NCBI GenBank assembly: GCA_023387735.1
Contig: JAEWHP010000020.1
Location: forward strand, 310,001 to 374,000
Direction: 5' to 3'
Length of the DNA: 64,000 nt
Origin: Pseudomonadota bacterium
GTDB taxonomy: Bacteria > Pseudomonadota > Alphaproteobacteria > Rhizobiales > Xanthobacteraceae
This document shows, one piece after another, positions 8,488 through 16,793 of the stretch; the first letter of the stretch is position 1, and each line of letters opens with the position of its first letter. Below the pieces are notes generated by a model. It saw nothing but the letters and a program-made list of their open reading frames with translations, was not told the DNA's origin and searched no databases. A program made the translations under genes and the position numbers.

Positions 8488-8964
8488 TCAGACCGGCCGG
8501 ATCGTCCAGCCGCGGCCGGAGCAGATCACCTCGCCGCGCTGGTTGAAGAAGACGTTGTCGTGCACCACGAACAGCCGCTCGCGCTTGATGAACTTGTCGA
8601 GCGCGCGTGCCTGCAATGTGATGACGTCGTTCGGGCGCGCCGGGATATTATAGCTCCAGGACTGCCCGGCATTGACGGTGCCCGGCGAGCGCATCCAGTC
8701 GTCCGCCGGCGTACAGGAAAACATCAGGAGGATATGGATCGAGGGCGGCGCGATCAGGCCGCCATAGCGCGTGGTTTTGGCATAGGCCTCGTCGAAATAG
8801 ATCGGATGATCCTCGCCGACCGATTTGCAGTAGAGTTCGATCGCCTCTTTCGTCAGCGTGTAAGGAATGGTCTTGCGCGGCTCGCCGGGAACGATGTCGT
8901 CCCAGGCCTTGCGCAAATTGGCGTCTTTCCAGAAATCGGTCTCAAAGGCCTCGGCCTGCGCCAT
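8488..8964 (-). CDS. MaoC-like N-terminal hydratase subunit (FAS1-type dehydratase domain)
   Basis: 158 residues. The segment ELYCKSVGEDHPIYFDEAYA followed by RYGGLIAPPSIHILLMF matches MaoC-like N-terminal domains, which usually pair with a catalytic MaoC partner. The next gene (12 bases on) is that partner. Start ATG 8964 follows GGAGGAT. The pair is divergent from an amidohydrolase gene, with an AT-rich palindrome between them, which suggests shared control of a CoA-thioester breakdown route. Confidence 0.82.
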   Translation of the reverse strand: MAQAEAFETDFWKDANLRKAWDDIVPGEPRKTIPYTLTKEAIELYCKSVGEDHPIYFDEAYAKTTRYGGLIAPPSIHILLMFSCTPADDWMRSPGTVNAGQSWSYNIPARPNDVITLQARALDKFIKRERLFVVHDNVFFNQRGEVICSGRGWTIRPV

Positions 8965-9010
8965 GCCATCCTCCCTGTTTCCGCTGTGTTACTTCTGCCG
9001 CCTTGCGGAA

Positions 9011-9031
9011 TTTGTTATATAGTATAATCAA
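9011..9031. promoter_or_regulatory. AT-rich palindrome in divergent promoter region (candidate operator)
   Basis: TTTGTTATA-TAG-TATAATCAA: 7 of 9 positions are symmetric, inside a 106-base divergent intergenic of otherwise high GC. TATAAT within it also resembles a -10 box for the plus-strand gene. The dyad length fits a GntR- or TetR-type operator, but the cognate regulator is not in the immediate neighbourhood. Confidence 0.4.
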
Positions 9032-9070
9032 TTTTCCAGATCGAAAAATCAAGCCGCCGGGGAAGCGCCA

Positions 9071-9955
9071 ATGCCCAAGCTCAAACTGCCCGACATCGAG
9101 AAGGTCGTTGCGATCGACATCCACACCCACGCGGAAGAACCCTGCGGCATGCATGGCGACGACGGCTATGACGATTTCCAGGCGCGGATGGCCGACTACT
9201 TCAAATCGCCGCACAAGCATCCGCCGACCGTGCCGGAGACCGCGGCCTACTACCGCTCCAAGAACATCGCGGCCGTGATCTTCCCGGTCGACGCCGAGCG
9301 CGAGACCGGCTTCCGCCGCTACAACAATTACGAAATGCTGGAGGTCGCATCCGAACATCTCGACGTGCTGATCCCGTTCGTCTCGATCGATCCGCACAAG
9401 GGCAAGCTCGGCGTGCGCGAGGCGAGGAAGCTGATCGAGGAATACGGGGTCCGCGGCTTCAAATTCCACCCGACCATGCAGGGCTTTTACGCCAACGACC
9501 GCATGGCCTATCCGCTGTATGAGGCGATCAACGACGGCGGCGCGATCGCGCTGTTCCACACCGGCCAGACCGGCGTTGGTTCCGGCATGCCCGGCGGCAT
9601 GGGCATGCGGCTGAAATATTCCAACCCGATGTACATGGACGACGTCGCGGCTGACTTCCCCGATCTCAAGATCATCCTCGCGCATCCTTCCTTCCCCTGG
9701 CAGGAAGAGGCGCTGTCGGTCGCGACCCACAAGCCGAACGTCTATATCGACCTCTCAGGCTGGTCGCCGAAATACTTCCCGCCGATCCTGGTGCGCTACA
9801 TCAACTCGATTTTGCAGGACAAAATGCTGTTCGGCTCGGACTGGCCCGTCATCACGCCGGACCGCTGGCTGGCGGATTTCGCCAAACTCGACATCCGCGA
9901 GGAGATCCGGCCCAAGGTTCTGAAAGCGAACGCGCGGAAGATTTTGGGGATTTAA
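9071..9955 (+). CDS. Amidohydrolase family protein (COG2159 type)
   Basis: 294 residues. A TIM-barrel metal hydrolase with the N-terminal IDIHTHAEE (H-x-H metal pair), the mid-chain GFKFHPTMQGFYAN and IALFHTGQTG segments, ILAHPSFPW, and the late FGSDWPV acidic ligand. Relatives act as decarboxylases or ring and ketoacyl-CoA hydrolases in aromatic and phenylpropanoid breakdown. The divergent MaoC pair supports a role on a CoA-bound aromatic side chain; this is inference. ATG 9071 follows GGGGAAGCGCCA. Confidence 0.85.
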   Translation: MPKLKLPDIEKVVAIDIHTHAEEPCGMHGDDGYDDFQARMADYFKSPHKHPPTVPETAAYYRSKNIAAVIFPVDAERETGFRRYNNYEMLEVASEHLDVLIPFVSIDPHKGKLGVREARKLIEEYGVRGFKFHPTMQGFYANDRMAYPLYEAINDGGAIALFHTGQTGVGSGMPGGMGMRLKYSNPMYMDDVAADFPDLKIILAHPSFPWQEEALSVATHKPNVYIDLSGWSPKYFPPILVRYINSILQDKMLFGSDWPVITPDRWLADFAKLDIREEIRPKVLKANARKILGI

Positions 9956-9990
9956 GGGAGTATCGTCGGCGGCAACGCGGGAGGTGGTCC

Positions 9991-10845
9991 ATGACGAGCC
10001 TCGCCAAAGCTACTGCCGAGATCGCCGCCATCGTCGCTGCGCTCTTCACTGCAAGCGCGTCTCTCTGCTTCGCGGCCGATGACGCAGCGGAGCGCCGCCT
10101 CGTCGAGATCGAAAATCTGCTGGCGACGTCGCAGCCGCTGCTGGGTTACCTGCGGCAGCCGCGCGATGCGGGGCCGTCGCCCGCGGTTGTCCTGCTTCAC
10201 GGGTGCAACGGCGGATGGCAGAAGCTCGATGAGCGCTGGGGTCCGCGGATCGGGTCCTGGGGTTACGTGACGCTCACGGTCGACCGCTTTGGTCCGCGCG
10301 GCATCGCCACCGCCTGCACCGGCGGCGTGCCGGCCGTTACCATATTCGACGCCTATCGGGCGCTGGCGTTCCTGGTGCAGCAGCCATTCGTCGATCCCGA
10401 CCGCGTCGCCGTGATCGGGTTCTCCCAAGGCGGATGGCTCGCGCTCGCATCGGTGGAGCGCGGCATGATCGAACGAATGTCGAAAGAGAAATTTCGCGCG
10501 GCGATCGCTTTCTATCCCCCCTGCATGGGTATCAAGGGCAACATGACCGTGCCGACGCTGATCCTGATCGGCGAACTCGACGACTGGACGCCGGCCGACG
10601 AGTGCCGCAATCTGGCGGAGGGGCGCGACGATTATGGAATCTCGCGCCAGAAAGGCGCTGGCGTTCCGATCGAGCTTGTCGTCTATCCCGGCGCCTATCA
10701 CGACTTCGATGTGCCCAGTTTTGCGGCGCCCGTGAAGTTTCTCGGTCATCACCTCGAATTCAATCGGGCCGCCAGAGACCGATCGAGCGACACCATCAAG
10801 ACTTTCTTGGATGCGACTATCGGCGGAAAAGAGAAATCACCGTGA
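9991..10845 (+). CDS. Secreted dienelactone-hydrolase-like esterase
   Basis: 284 residues with a signal peptide (hydrophobic to about residue 29, FTASASLCFAAD). The alpha/beta hydrolase core has VVLLHGCNGGW, a nucleophile elbow GFSQGGW (Ser, where classical dienelactone hydrolase has Cys), acidic GELDDW and a catalytic His in AYHDFD. The exported location and the Ser nucleophile point to a general periplasmic esterase of the DLH fold. Its stop codon overlaps the start of the next gene (GTGA), indicating translational coupling. Confidence 0.82.
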   Translation: MTSLAKATAEIAAIVAALFTASASLCFAADDAAERRLVEIENLLATSQPLLGYLRQPRDAGPSPAVVLLHGCNGGWQKLDERWGPRIGSWGYVTLTVDRFGPRGIATACTGGVPAVTIFDAYRALAFLVQQPFVDPDRVAVIGFSQGGWLALASVERGMIERMSKEKFRAAIAFYPPCMGIKGNMTVPTLILIGELDDWTPADECRNLAEGRDDYGISRQKGAGVPIELVVYPGAYHDFDVPSFAAPVKFLGHHLEFNRAARDRSSDTIKTFLDATIGGKEKSP

Positions 10846-11588
10846 CCATCAAAGCAATCGTCTTCGACGCCTATGGCACGCTTTACGATGTCCAGTCGGT
10901 GGCCGATGTCACCGAGGACGAGTTTCCCGGCTATGGCGGGATCATCACCCAGGTCTGGCGCATCAAGCAGCTCGAATATACCTGGCTGCGCTCGCTGATG
11001 GGTCGCTACCAGGACTTCTCTGCAGTCACGCGCGACTCGCTGGCGTACACGCTGCGCAGCCTCGGGCTCGAATATGACGACGACGCCTTCGAACGCATCA
11101 TCGACAAATACCTGCATCTCGATCTCTATCCGGATGCGCTCGCCGCACTCTCGGCGATGAAGGATCGCAAGCTGGCGATACTGTCGAACGGCAGCCCTGA
11201 AATGCTGGACGCGCTGGTGCGCAACAGCGGGCTCGACAAACTTCTCGACGCGACCATCAGCGTCGACGCGAAGAAGATCTTCAAGCCCAGCCCCGAGGCC
11301 TATGCGCTGATCGAGGAAGCGCTGCACCTGCCGCCGGCGGAGGTGCTGTTCATCTCCTCCAATCCCTGGGATACCTGTGGCGCCAAGGCGTTCGGGCTCA
11401 ACGTCGCCTGGATCGAGCGGGTAACGCCGGAGGCGATGGCGCTGGCCTGCATCGAAAGCGACACGCTGCCACCATTGACAATGTTCCAGATCCTGCGCAC
11501 CCAGATGGACGAACTCGGCGTTGCGCCCGACCATCGCATCCACGCCCTCGCCGAGCTTCCCGCTTTGGTGTCTGGCATAAGGTCCTGA
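10842..11588 (+). CDS. Haloacid dehalogenase, type II (L-2-haloacid dehalogenase-like)
   Basis: 248 residues from GTG 10842, whose codon overlaps the previous stop (GTGA). HAD motifs: nucleophile D9 in FDAYGTLYD, motif II SNGSPEML, and Lys in KIFKPSPEAY followed by FISSNPWDTCGA, the SSN-x-W-D hallmark of type II 2-haloacid dehalogenases. Such enzymes hydrolyse L-2-haloalkanoates to D-2-hydroxy acids. Because glcDE lies about 8 kb away, glycolate formed from haloacetate could in principle be used, but that link is speculation. A YbaK-type gene follows at 1-base spacing. Confidence 0.87.
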   Translation: MTIKAIVFDAYGTLYDVQSVADVTEDEFPGYGGIITQVWRIKQLEYTWLRSLMGRYQDFSAVTRDSLAYTLRSLGLEYDDDAFERIIDKYLHLDLYPDALAALSAMKDRKLAILSNGSPEMLDALVRNSGLDKLLDATISVDAKKIFKPSPEAYALIEEALHLPPAEVLFISSNPWDTCGAKAFGLNVAWIERVTPEAMALACIESDTLPPLTMFQILRTQMDELGVAPDHRIHALAELPALVSGIRS

Positions 11589-11589
11589 A

Positions 11590-12096
11590 ATGAGTCTTGC
11601 TTCCGTTCGCGCCTTCTTCGCCGAGAAGGCGCCCGACATTGCCGTGATCGAATCCCACATGAGCTCCGCTACCGTCGCACTCGCCGCCGAAGCCTACGGC
11701 GTCGAGCCGGCGCGGATCGCCAAGACGCTTTCCTTGCGCGTCGGCGACCGCGTCGTGCTGATCGTTGCCGCCGGCACGTCGCGGATGGACAACAGGAAGG
11801 TCAAGGCGCTGTTCGGCGTCAAGCCGAAGATGCTCGGGCTCGACGAGGTCGCCGACATCACCGGCCATGAAGTCGGCGGCGTCTGCCCGTTCGGACTGAA
11901 GATGCCGCTGCCGGTCTATTGCGACGTGTCGCTGAAGGCGTTCGACATCGTGGTGCCCGCGGCAGGCTCGACCCACAGCGCGGTCAGGATCACGCCCGAA
12001 CGGATGGCGGAATTGACCGCGGCCGTATGGGTCGACGTCTGCGAGCACAGGCCCGCCGAGCCGGCGCCGGCCTACTCTTCGTCATCATCCTCATAA
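11590..12096 (+). CDS. YbaK/EbsC-family aminoacyl-tRNA editing-like protein
   Basis: 168 residues of the prolyl-tRNA editing (INS-like) fold: SSATVALAAEAYGVEPARIAKTL, then IVAAGTSRMDNRKV and the GGVCPFGL loop that shapes the deacylase pocket. Members remove wrongly attached Ala or Cys from tRNA-Pro. It follows the dehalogenase by one base and is probably on the same transcript. The last 25 bases overlap, tail to tail, with the gene on the other strand. Confidence 0.82.
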   Translation: MSLASVRAFFAEKAPDIAVIESHMSSATVALAAEAYGVEPARIAKTLSLRVGDRVVLIVAAGTSRMDNRKVKALFGVKPKMLGLDEVADITGHEVGGVCPFGLKMPLPVYCDVSLKAFDIVVPAAGSTHSAVRITPERMAELTAAVWVDVCEHRPAEPAPAYSSSSSS

Positions 12097-12443
12097 TAAG
12101 GTCGCGGCGGCGGCTGCGTCTGTTGCGGCGCGCGGTCGCGGTAACGTGGCGCCGATTGCGGCGGAACGCGCTGCGTCGGCGCACGATTGGCCTGCTGCTG
12201 CTCGGCGCTGACCTCGAACACCGCACGGCAATTGCTGGAGAGCTGCGGCGTGTTCTGCCGCAAACACGCCACGATGCGGCCGACATCCGGAACCTGGTCG
12301 CTGCACAATCGCCAGACGTCGGGCGTGCAGGCCATCTGCTGTTCCCAGGTGCCGCGATTTTCCTGCGATGATGCGGGAGCGATTGCGAAGGCTGCGCCGC
12401 CGATCGCAATAGCGAGGCCGAGGACAATCCGCTGCGTTGGCAT
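12072..12443 (-). CDS. Small secreted Cys-rich protein of unknown function
   Basis: 123 residues with a signal peptide (RIVLGLAIAIGGAAFAIA, cleavage near PASSQ). The conserved-looking core has three spaced cysteines (MACTPDVWRLCSDQVPD, then VACLRQNTPQLSSNC), followed by a Gln/Pro/Arg-rich tail ending in acidic residues. Start ATG 12443 is preceded by AAAGGACCCC. This Cys-repeat type is frequent in Bradyrhizobium, with no known role. It overlaps the ybaK-like gene by 25 bases in convergent orientation. Confidence 0.7.
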   Translation of the reverse strand: MPTQRIVLGLAIAIGGAAFAIAPASSQENRGTWEQQMACTPDVWRLCSDQVPDVGRIVACLRQNTPQLSSNCRAVFEVSAEQQQANRAPTQRVPPQSAPRYRDRAPQQTQPPPRPYYEDDDEE

Positions 12444-12587
12444 GTCCGGGGTCCTTTCGTTGGATTTCGAGAAGACGCGGAGGTTCCACGTCGCGATGAA
12501 CGCAGAGCCTGTCAGGGCAATGCGGCTACGCGACGTTGTCTCAGACAAAAAAATGTGAAGCGGGTTCAGAACGCGAAGCGGGTTCCG

Positions 12588-13577
12588 CTACTCGACCTTG
12601 CCGATCTTCTTCACCGCCGCGACCAGCCGCGCGCTGTCTTCGGCGACGAACTTTGCAAACTCAGGCGCGTCGAGATAGGCGACCGGGCTGCCCGCGGTTT
12701 CGAACGTCTTGATCACTTCGGGCGCCTTCACGGCTTGCGCCATTGCATCGCGCAGCTGCTTCATGATCGGGGCCGGCAGCGCGCTCTGCGCGAACAGCCC
12801 GGCCCAGATATAGAACTCGACATCCTTGTAACCGAGTTCGCGGAAGGTTGGCAGATCGGGAAAACTCGGGACGCGCTCGGCGCCCCAGTTCGCCAGCACG
12901 CGCATCTTGCCGTCGTCGACCTGCTGCTTCAGCGTGCCCGGCGCAGACGCTACCGCCTGCACGGTGCCGCCGAGCAGCGCGGCCAGCGCCGGACCGGCGC
13001 CGCGGAACGGCACGTGCAGCAGCTTGATGCCGGCGCTCGCCGCAAACATTTCCATCGCCACATGCAGCGTGCCGTATGGCCCCGACGAGCCATAGGGAAT
13101 TTCGCCGGGACGCTTTTTGGCGTCATCGACGAAATCCTGCAGCGTCTTCCACGGCGCCGATGCCGGCACCGCCAGCAGCGTGGGATCGGCGAGCACGCGC
13201 GCGATCGGCGCGAACTGCGAGACTTCGTACGCCACCGGCCGGCCGAACAGGCGATCCGCTTCCGGCAGCACCGCCAGCGAGGACAGCGTCATCAGCAGCG
13301 TATGTCCGTCCGGCTCGGCGCGTGCCGCCGCTGCATTGCCTACCGAGCCTCCACCGCCACCGGCGCGGTTGTCGACGATCACGGGCTTGCCGAGAATCCG
13401 CTCCAACGCCAGCGCCACCGGCCGCGCCGCCAGATCGGCCTGCCCGCCGGGCGGAAACGGCACGATCATGGTGACGTTGCGCGACGGAAACGGGCCCTGT
13501 GCGAAGGCGCCGTAGGAGAATGCGGTCGATGCCAACGGCAGCGCGGCGGCGGACTTGAGAAGTTCGCGGCGGTTCAT
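12588..13577 (-). CDS. Bug-family tripartite tricarboxylate transporter substrate-binding protein
   Basis: 329 residues. A twin-Arg-like signal (MNRRELLKSAAALPLAS) precedes the Bug receptor core: IVPFPPGGQADLAARP, VIVDNRAGGGG, the GTLHVAMEMFAASAG segment and the LPTFRELGY stretch near the C-terminus. Bug proteins bind carboxylates in the periplasm for TctAB-type permeases. No permease gene adjoins, so it is an orphan receptor. Start ATG 13577 follows GGAGACGCC. The RAYT transposase unit begins just upstream. Confidence 0.88.
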   Translation of the reverse strand: MNRRELLKSAAALPLASTAFSYGAFAQGPFPSRNVTMIVPFPPGGQADLAARPVALALERILGKPVIVDNRAGGGGGSVGNAAAARAEPDGHTLLMTLSSLAVLPEADRLFGRPVAYEVSQFAPIARVLADPTLLAVPASAPWKTLQDFVDDAKKRPGEIPYGSSGPYGTLHVAMEMFAASAGIKLLHVPFRGAGPALAALLGGTVQAVASAPGTLKQQVDDGKMRVLANWGAERVPSFPDLPTFRELGYKDVEFYIWAGLFAQSALPAPIMKQLRDAMAQAVKAPEVIKTFETAGSPVAYLDAPEFAKFVAEDSARLVAAVKKIGKVE

Positions 13578-13629
13578 TGGCGGCGTCTCCCTAGCGCTAT
13601 TGTTTGTTGGAGACAGCCTAACCTCAATT

Positions 13630-13660
13630 CGTAGGGTGGGCAAAGCGAAGCGTGCCCACC
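13630..13660 (+). repeat. REP element, left flank of RAYT
   Basis: 31 bases beginning CGTAGGGTGGGCAAAGCGAA. It is the exact reverse complement of 14215-14245 on the other side of the transposase gene, and 30 of its 31 bases recur at 41567-41596. Its inner GGTGGGC and GCCCACC words can fold into a hairpin, as in REP sequences mobilised by RAYT proteins. Confidence 0.85.
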
Positions 13661-13684
13661 ATCCCGAGCATGATATAGGATCTT

Positions 13685-14212
13685 ATGCCCCAATATCGTC
13701 GAGCGAAAATCAACGGCAATGCCTTCTTCTTCACGGTCGTACTGGCCGACCGATCAAGCACGTTACTGCTCGACGAAATCAACCGCTTGCGAGAGGCCTA
13801 CCGAACGGTGCACGAGCGCCGTCCGTTCGAAACCATCGCAATATGTGTGCTGCCGGACCACATTCACGCGCTTTGGGCCTTGCCGGAGGGAGATGCCGAT
13901 TTTGCTACTCGCTGGAGCTTGATCAAGAGCGGTTTCTCTCGCGGCCTTGAGGAAAAACCGCGGTCTCCCAGCAAGATTGTCAAACGGGAAAAGGGAATTT
14001 GGCAGCGTCGCTATTGGGAGCACGCGATTCGCGACGACGCCGATCTCGAACGACATGTCGATTACATTCATTTCAATCCGGTGAAGCACGGGCATGTCAC
14101 GCGCGTTGTCGATTGGCGGCACAGCAGTTTTCATCGTTATGTTAAGCGCGGCTTGCTCGAAGCAGATTGGGGAGGCGATATAGGAGACGTACCGGGATCG
14201 TTCGGAGAGTGA
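13685..14212 (+). CDS. REP-associated tyrosine transposase (RAYT, Y1 family)
   Basis: 175 residues of the IS200-like Y1 fold. The HUH metal pair is H59 and H61 in CVLPDHIHALW; the catalytic tyrosine is Y127 in VDYIHFNPVKHG; WQRRYWEH (residues 106-113) is the usual RAYT signature. RAYT enzymes cut and join single-stranded REP or BIME DNA and are normally single-copy, domesticated genes. The exact inverted REP copies on both sides support that function here. ATG 13685 follows AGGATCTT. The catalytic residues are intact, so the gene may be active. Confidence 0.92.
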   Translation: MPQYRRAKINGNAFFFTVVLADRSSTLLLDEINRLREAYRTVHERRPFETIAICVLPDHIHALWALPEGDADFATRWSLIKSGFSRGLEEKPRSPSKIVKREKGIWQRRYWEHAIRDDADLERHVDYIHFNPVKHGHVTRVVDWRHSSFHRYVKRGLLEADWGGDIGDVPGSFGE

Positions 14213-14214
14213 AC

Positions 14215-14245
14215 GGTGGGCACGCTTCGCTTTGCCCACCCTACG
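14215..14245 (-). repeat. REP element, right flank of RAYT
   Basis: 31 bases, exact inverted copy of 13630-13660, starting 2 bases after the RAYT stop codon and ending 5 bases before the lysR stop codon. One base (T to A) differs from the copy at 41617-41647. Confidence 0.85.
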
Positions 14246-14250
14246 AAGTC

Positions 14251-15159
14251 TCATCGCTCACTGGCCTTCGCAAAATGTTTTGTCAAAAACTCCGCCAGCA
14301 CTTCGACGCGGGCGGGGCGCGGGCCGCCGGGTGGGGTTACCAGGTGCACGGCGCCTTCGGGCTGGTGCCAGCCTTTCAGGATGATCTCGACCGCGCCCGA
14401 GGCGATGGCGGCGCCGACGATGAAGTTCGGCAAATCAGCAATTCCCAGTCCGGCAATCACCGACGGCAGCAGAGCCTCGCCGTTGTTGACGCGGAGCTGT
14501 CCGGCCGGGCGCACGCTGGCCTGCTCGCCTGCGGCATTGGTGTAGTGCCAGACGCCCGGCGTCGAGAGGTAGGCGTAGCCGAAGCATTTGTGCTGGGCGA
14601 GATGCATCGGATGCGTCGGCCGGCCGTGGCGCTTCAGATAGGACGGCGCTGCCACCGTGTAGCGCGGCATCGCGCACAGTCGTCGCGCGATCAGCGAGGA
14701 GTCCGGCAGCCGCGCGATGCGCAGGCCGGCATCGAAGCCCTCGCCGATGAGATCGACGGTTGCGTCACTCAAATGGAGATCGATCGAAACTTCCGGATAC
14801 TTTTCAAGAAACGCCGGCAATATCGGCGCAACGGCCCTCACCCCGAACGTCATCGGCACTGCGAGACGCACCAGCCCGCGCGGCTCGGTCGATTGCGACA
14901 ACGCCTCGTTCTCGGCCGCCTCGCCATCGGCCAATAACTGCGTCGCGCGCTCGGCGAGCTTTTGGCCGGCATCGGTCAGCGCCAGCCGCCGCGAGGTGCG
15001 GTTGAACAGCCGCGCGCCGAGCCGCTGCTCCAGCCGGCTGACCGCCTTCGACACCGTGGCCTTGGATAGCGCGAGCTCGGTCGAGGCCGCCGCAAACGAC
15101 CGCAATTCCACGACTTTCGCAAAAATCGCCAGCGCTTCGAAATCCGGGAGCTTTGCCAT
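14251..15159 (-). CDS. LysR-family transcriptional regulator
   Basis: 302 residues from ATG 15159 (MAKLPDFEAL); an upstream ATG at 15174 is possible. The N-terminal HTH reads RSFAAASTELALSKATVSKAVSRLE, followed by LGARLFNRTSRRLALTDAG, as in LTTR proteins; the C-terminal half is the effector-binding domain. It is divergent from the SDR-pirin-WrbA genes, the classic LysR layout, so it most likely controls that set. A GAAAC-N5-GTTTC palindrome sits in the shared intergenic. Confidence 0.9.
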   Translation of the reverse strand: MAKLPDFEALAIFAKVVELRSFAAASTELALSKATVSKAVSRLEQRLGARLFNRTSRRLALTDAGQKLAERATQLLADGEAAENEALSQSTEPRGLVRLAVPMTFGVRAVAPILPAFLEKYPEVSIDLHLSDATVDLIGEGFDAGLRIARLPDSSLIARRLCAMPRYTVAAPSYLKRHGRPTHPMHLAQHKCFGYAYLSTPGVWHYTNAAGEQASVRPAGQLRVNNGEALLPSVIAGLGIADLPNFIVGAAIASGAVEIILKGWHQPEGAVHLVTPPGGPRPARVEVLAEFLTKHFAKASER

Positions 15160-15186
15160 CGTCGTCCACCTCAATGGTCATTTTTG

Positions 15187-15201
15187 GAAACAATGAGTTT
15201 C
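15187..15201. promoter_or_regulatory. Candidate LysR operator (GAAAC-N5-GTTTC)
   Basis: Perfect 15-base dyad in the 117-base gap between divergent lysR and the SDR gene. An extra half-site, GTTTC, follows within 10 bases. The location (about 28 bases from the lysR start) and form fit an LTTR autoregulatory site; no experiment supports it. Confidence 0.45.
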
Positions 15202-15276
15202 AATAGTTTCTATTTCTATACCACGGCAGGCGGCATATCCAATGGCCCATCGGAATTCGAGCAACGGAGAAATCCA

Positions 15277-16029
15277 ATGACCAAGAAGCTCTCAGGCAAG
15301 GTAGCCCTCGTCACCGGCGGTTCGCGCGGCATCGGCGCAGCCTCGGCCCGCGCCCTCGCTGCGGAAGGCGCCAATGTCGCCATCAGCTACGTCGCATCTC
15401 CTGACAAGGCAGAAGCCGTCGTCGCCGAACTGAAGGCCAGGGGCGTCAGTGCCCGCGCCTACAAGGCGGACCAGGCCTCTTCCGTCGACGTGGACCAGTT
15501 GGTGAAGAACGTCGCCAGGGATTTCGGCCGGCTCGACATCCTCGTCAACAATGCCGGCGTCGCCGTCGGTGGCGCGATTGACGATGCCAGTACCGATACC
15601 GCGGCGCTCGCCCGCCAGGAGGAGATCAACGTGCACGGCGTGATCACCGCGATCCGCACCGCATCGAAGCTGATGGGTGACGGCGGCCGCATCGTCACGA
15701 TCGGCTCCGGCATTGCTACCCGCGCATCGTTCCCGGGGCTTGCCGACTATGCTGCCACCAAGGCTGCAATCGTCGGCTACTCCAAGGGCGCGTCGCGCGA
15801 CCTCGGACCGCGCGGCATCACGGTCAACGTGCTGCAGCCGGGATCGATCAACACCGACATGAACCCGGACGACGACCGCGAATTCGCCGACGCGCAACGC
15901 AGGCAGCACGCGCTGCAGCGCTTCGGAACCGCGGAAGAGATCGCCGCCGGCGTTGTCTTCCTCGCGAGCCCCGAAGCCTCGTTCGTGACCGGCACGGTGC
16001 TCAATGTCGATGGCGGCTTCGGCGCATAA
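15277..16029 (+). CDS. SDR-family oxidoreductase (3-oxoacyl-ACP reductase-like)
   Basis: 250 residues of the classical short-chain dehydrogenase type. Cofactor motif TGGSRGIG (Ala/Ser next to the Arg favours NADPH), NNAG in ILVNNAGVAVG, and catalytic YAATK preceded by the Ser in IGSGIATRAS. The C-terminus VTGTVLNVDGGFGA is typical. Start ATG 15277 follows ACGGAGAAATCC; the open frame extends upstream without family similarity. First gene of a probable SDR-pirin-WrbA unit under the divergent LysR regulator. The substrate is unknown, perhaps a reactive carbonyl or quinone. Confidence 0.88.
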   Translation: MTKKLSGKVALVTGGSRGIGAASARALAAEGANVAISYVASPDKAEAVVAELKARGVSARAYKADQASSVDVDQLVKNVARDFGRLDILVNNAGVAVGGAIDDASTDTAALARQEEINVHGVITAIRTASKLMGDGGRIVTIGSGIATRASFPGLADYAATKAAIVGYSKGASRDLGPRGITVNVLQPGSINTDMNPDDDREFADAQRRQHALQRFGTAEEIAAGVVFLASPEASFVTGTVLNVDGGFGA

Positions 16030-16059
16030 CCAAAATAACTCTCTAGAAAGGAACATCCC

Positions 16060-16758
16060 ATGATCGAACTCAGACCATTCAACCAACTCGGCAGCGCCGA
16101 TCACGGCTGGCTGAAGGCGAAGCATCACTTCTCGTTCGGCAGCCACTACGACCCCGACAACATGGGCCACGGGAGCTTGCGGGTGTGGAACGATGACGAG
16201 ATCGCGCCGAACTCGGGCTTTCCCGCCCATCCCCACGCCAACATGGAAATCATCACCTATGTTCGCGAAGGCGCGATCACGCATCAGGATTCGCTCGGCA
16301 ACAAGGGCCGCACCGAGGCCGGTGACGTGCAGGTGATGAGCGCCGGCAGCGGCATTCGTCACTCCGAGTACAATCTGGAGCCGGCGAAGACCAGGATCTT
16401 CCAGATCTGGATCGAGCCGACCACGAAGGGCGGCCAGCCGACCTGGGGCGCAAAACCGTTTCCGAAAGCGGATCGCTCCGGCAAGCTCGTCACCATCGCC
16501 AGCGGCATTGCTGGGGACAAGGATGCGCTGCCGATCCGGGCCGATGCGCGGGTGCTCGCCACCACGCTGAAAGCCGGCGAGAGTGCCGAATACACCTCGC
16601 ATAACGGACGCCACCTCTATCTGGTGCCGGCGGCCGGCAGCGTCGAAGTCAACGGCGTACGCGTCAACGCCCGCGACGGCGCCGCGATCCGCAACGAGGC
16701 GAAGTTGACGATCACCGCGCTGGAAGATTCGGAACTGGTCCTGGTCGACGCGGCGTAG
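16060..16758 (+). CDS. Pirin-family protein
   Basis: 232 residues, a bicupin. The metal ligands lie in FPAHPHANMEIITYVREG and AGSGIRHSEYN, and PHANMEI carries the His pair and Glu seen in YhhW-type quercetin dioxygenases. The short second cupin (residues 150-232) lacks ligands, as is usual. AAAGGAACATCCC precedes ATG 16060, 30 bases after the SDR stop codon, so the two are very likely co-transcribed. Pirins often accompany WrbA and SDR genes in redox-stress loci. Confidence 0.9.
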   Translation: MIELRPFNQLGSADHGWLKAKHHFSFGSHYDPDNMGHGSLRVWNDDEIAPNSGFPAHPHANMEIITYVREGAITHQDSLGNKGRTEAGDVQVMSAGSGIRHSEYNLEPAKTRIFQIWIEPTTKGGQPTWGAKPFPKADRSGKLVTIASGIAGDKDALPIRADARVLATTLKAGESAEYTSHNGRHLYLVPAAGSVEVNGVRVNARDGAAIRNEAKLTITALEDSELVLVDAA

Positions 16759-16793
16759 CGTCAAACGCAGGGACGACGCCCCACACTGAACTC

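Noticed and set aside
15292..16764. 490-codon minus-strand frame over the SDR and pirin genes
   Set aside because: Spans two well-supported plus-strand genes and has no recognisable motif.
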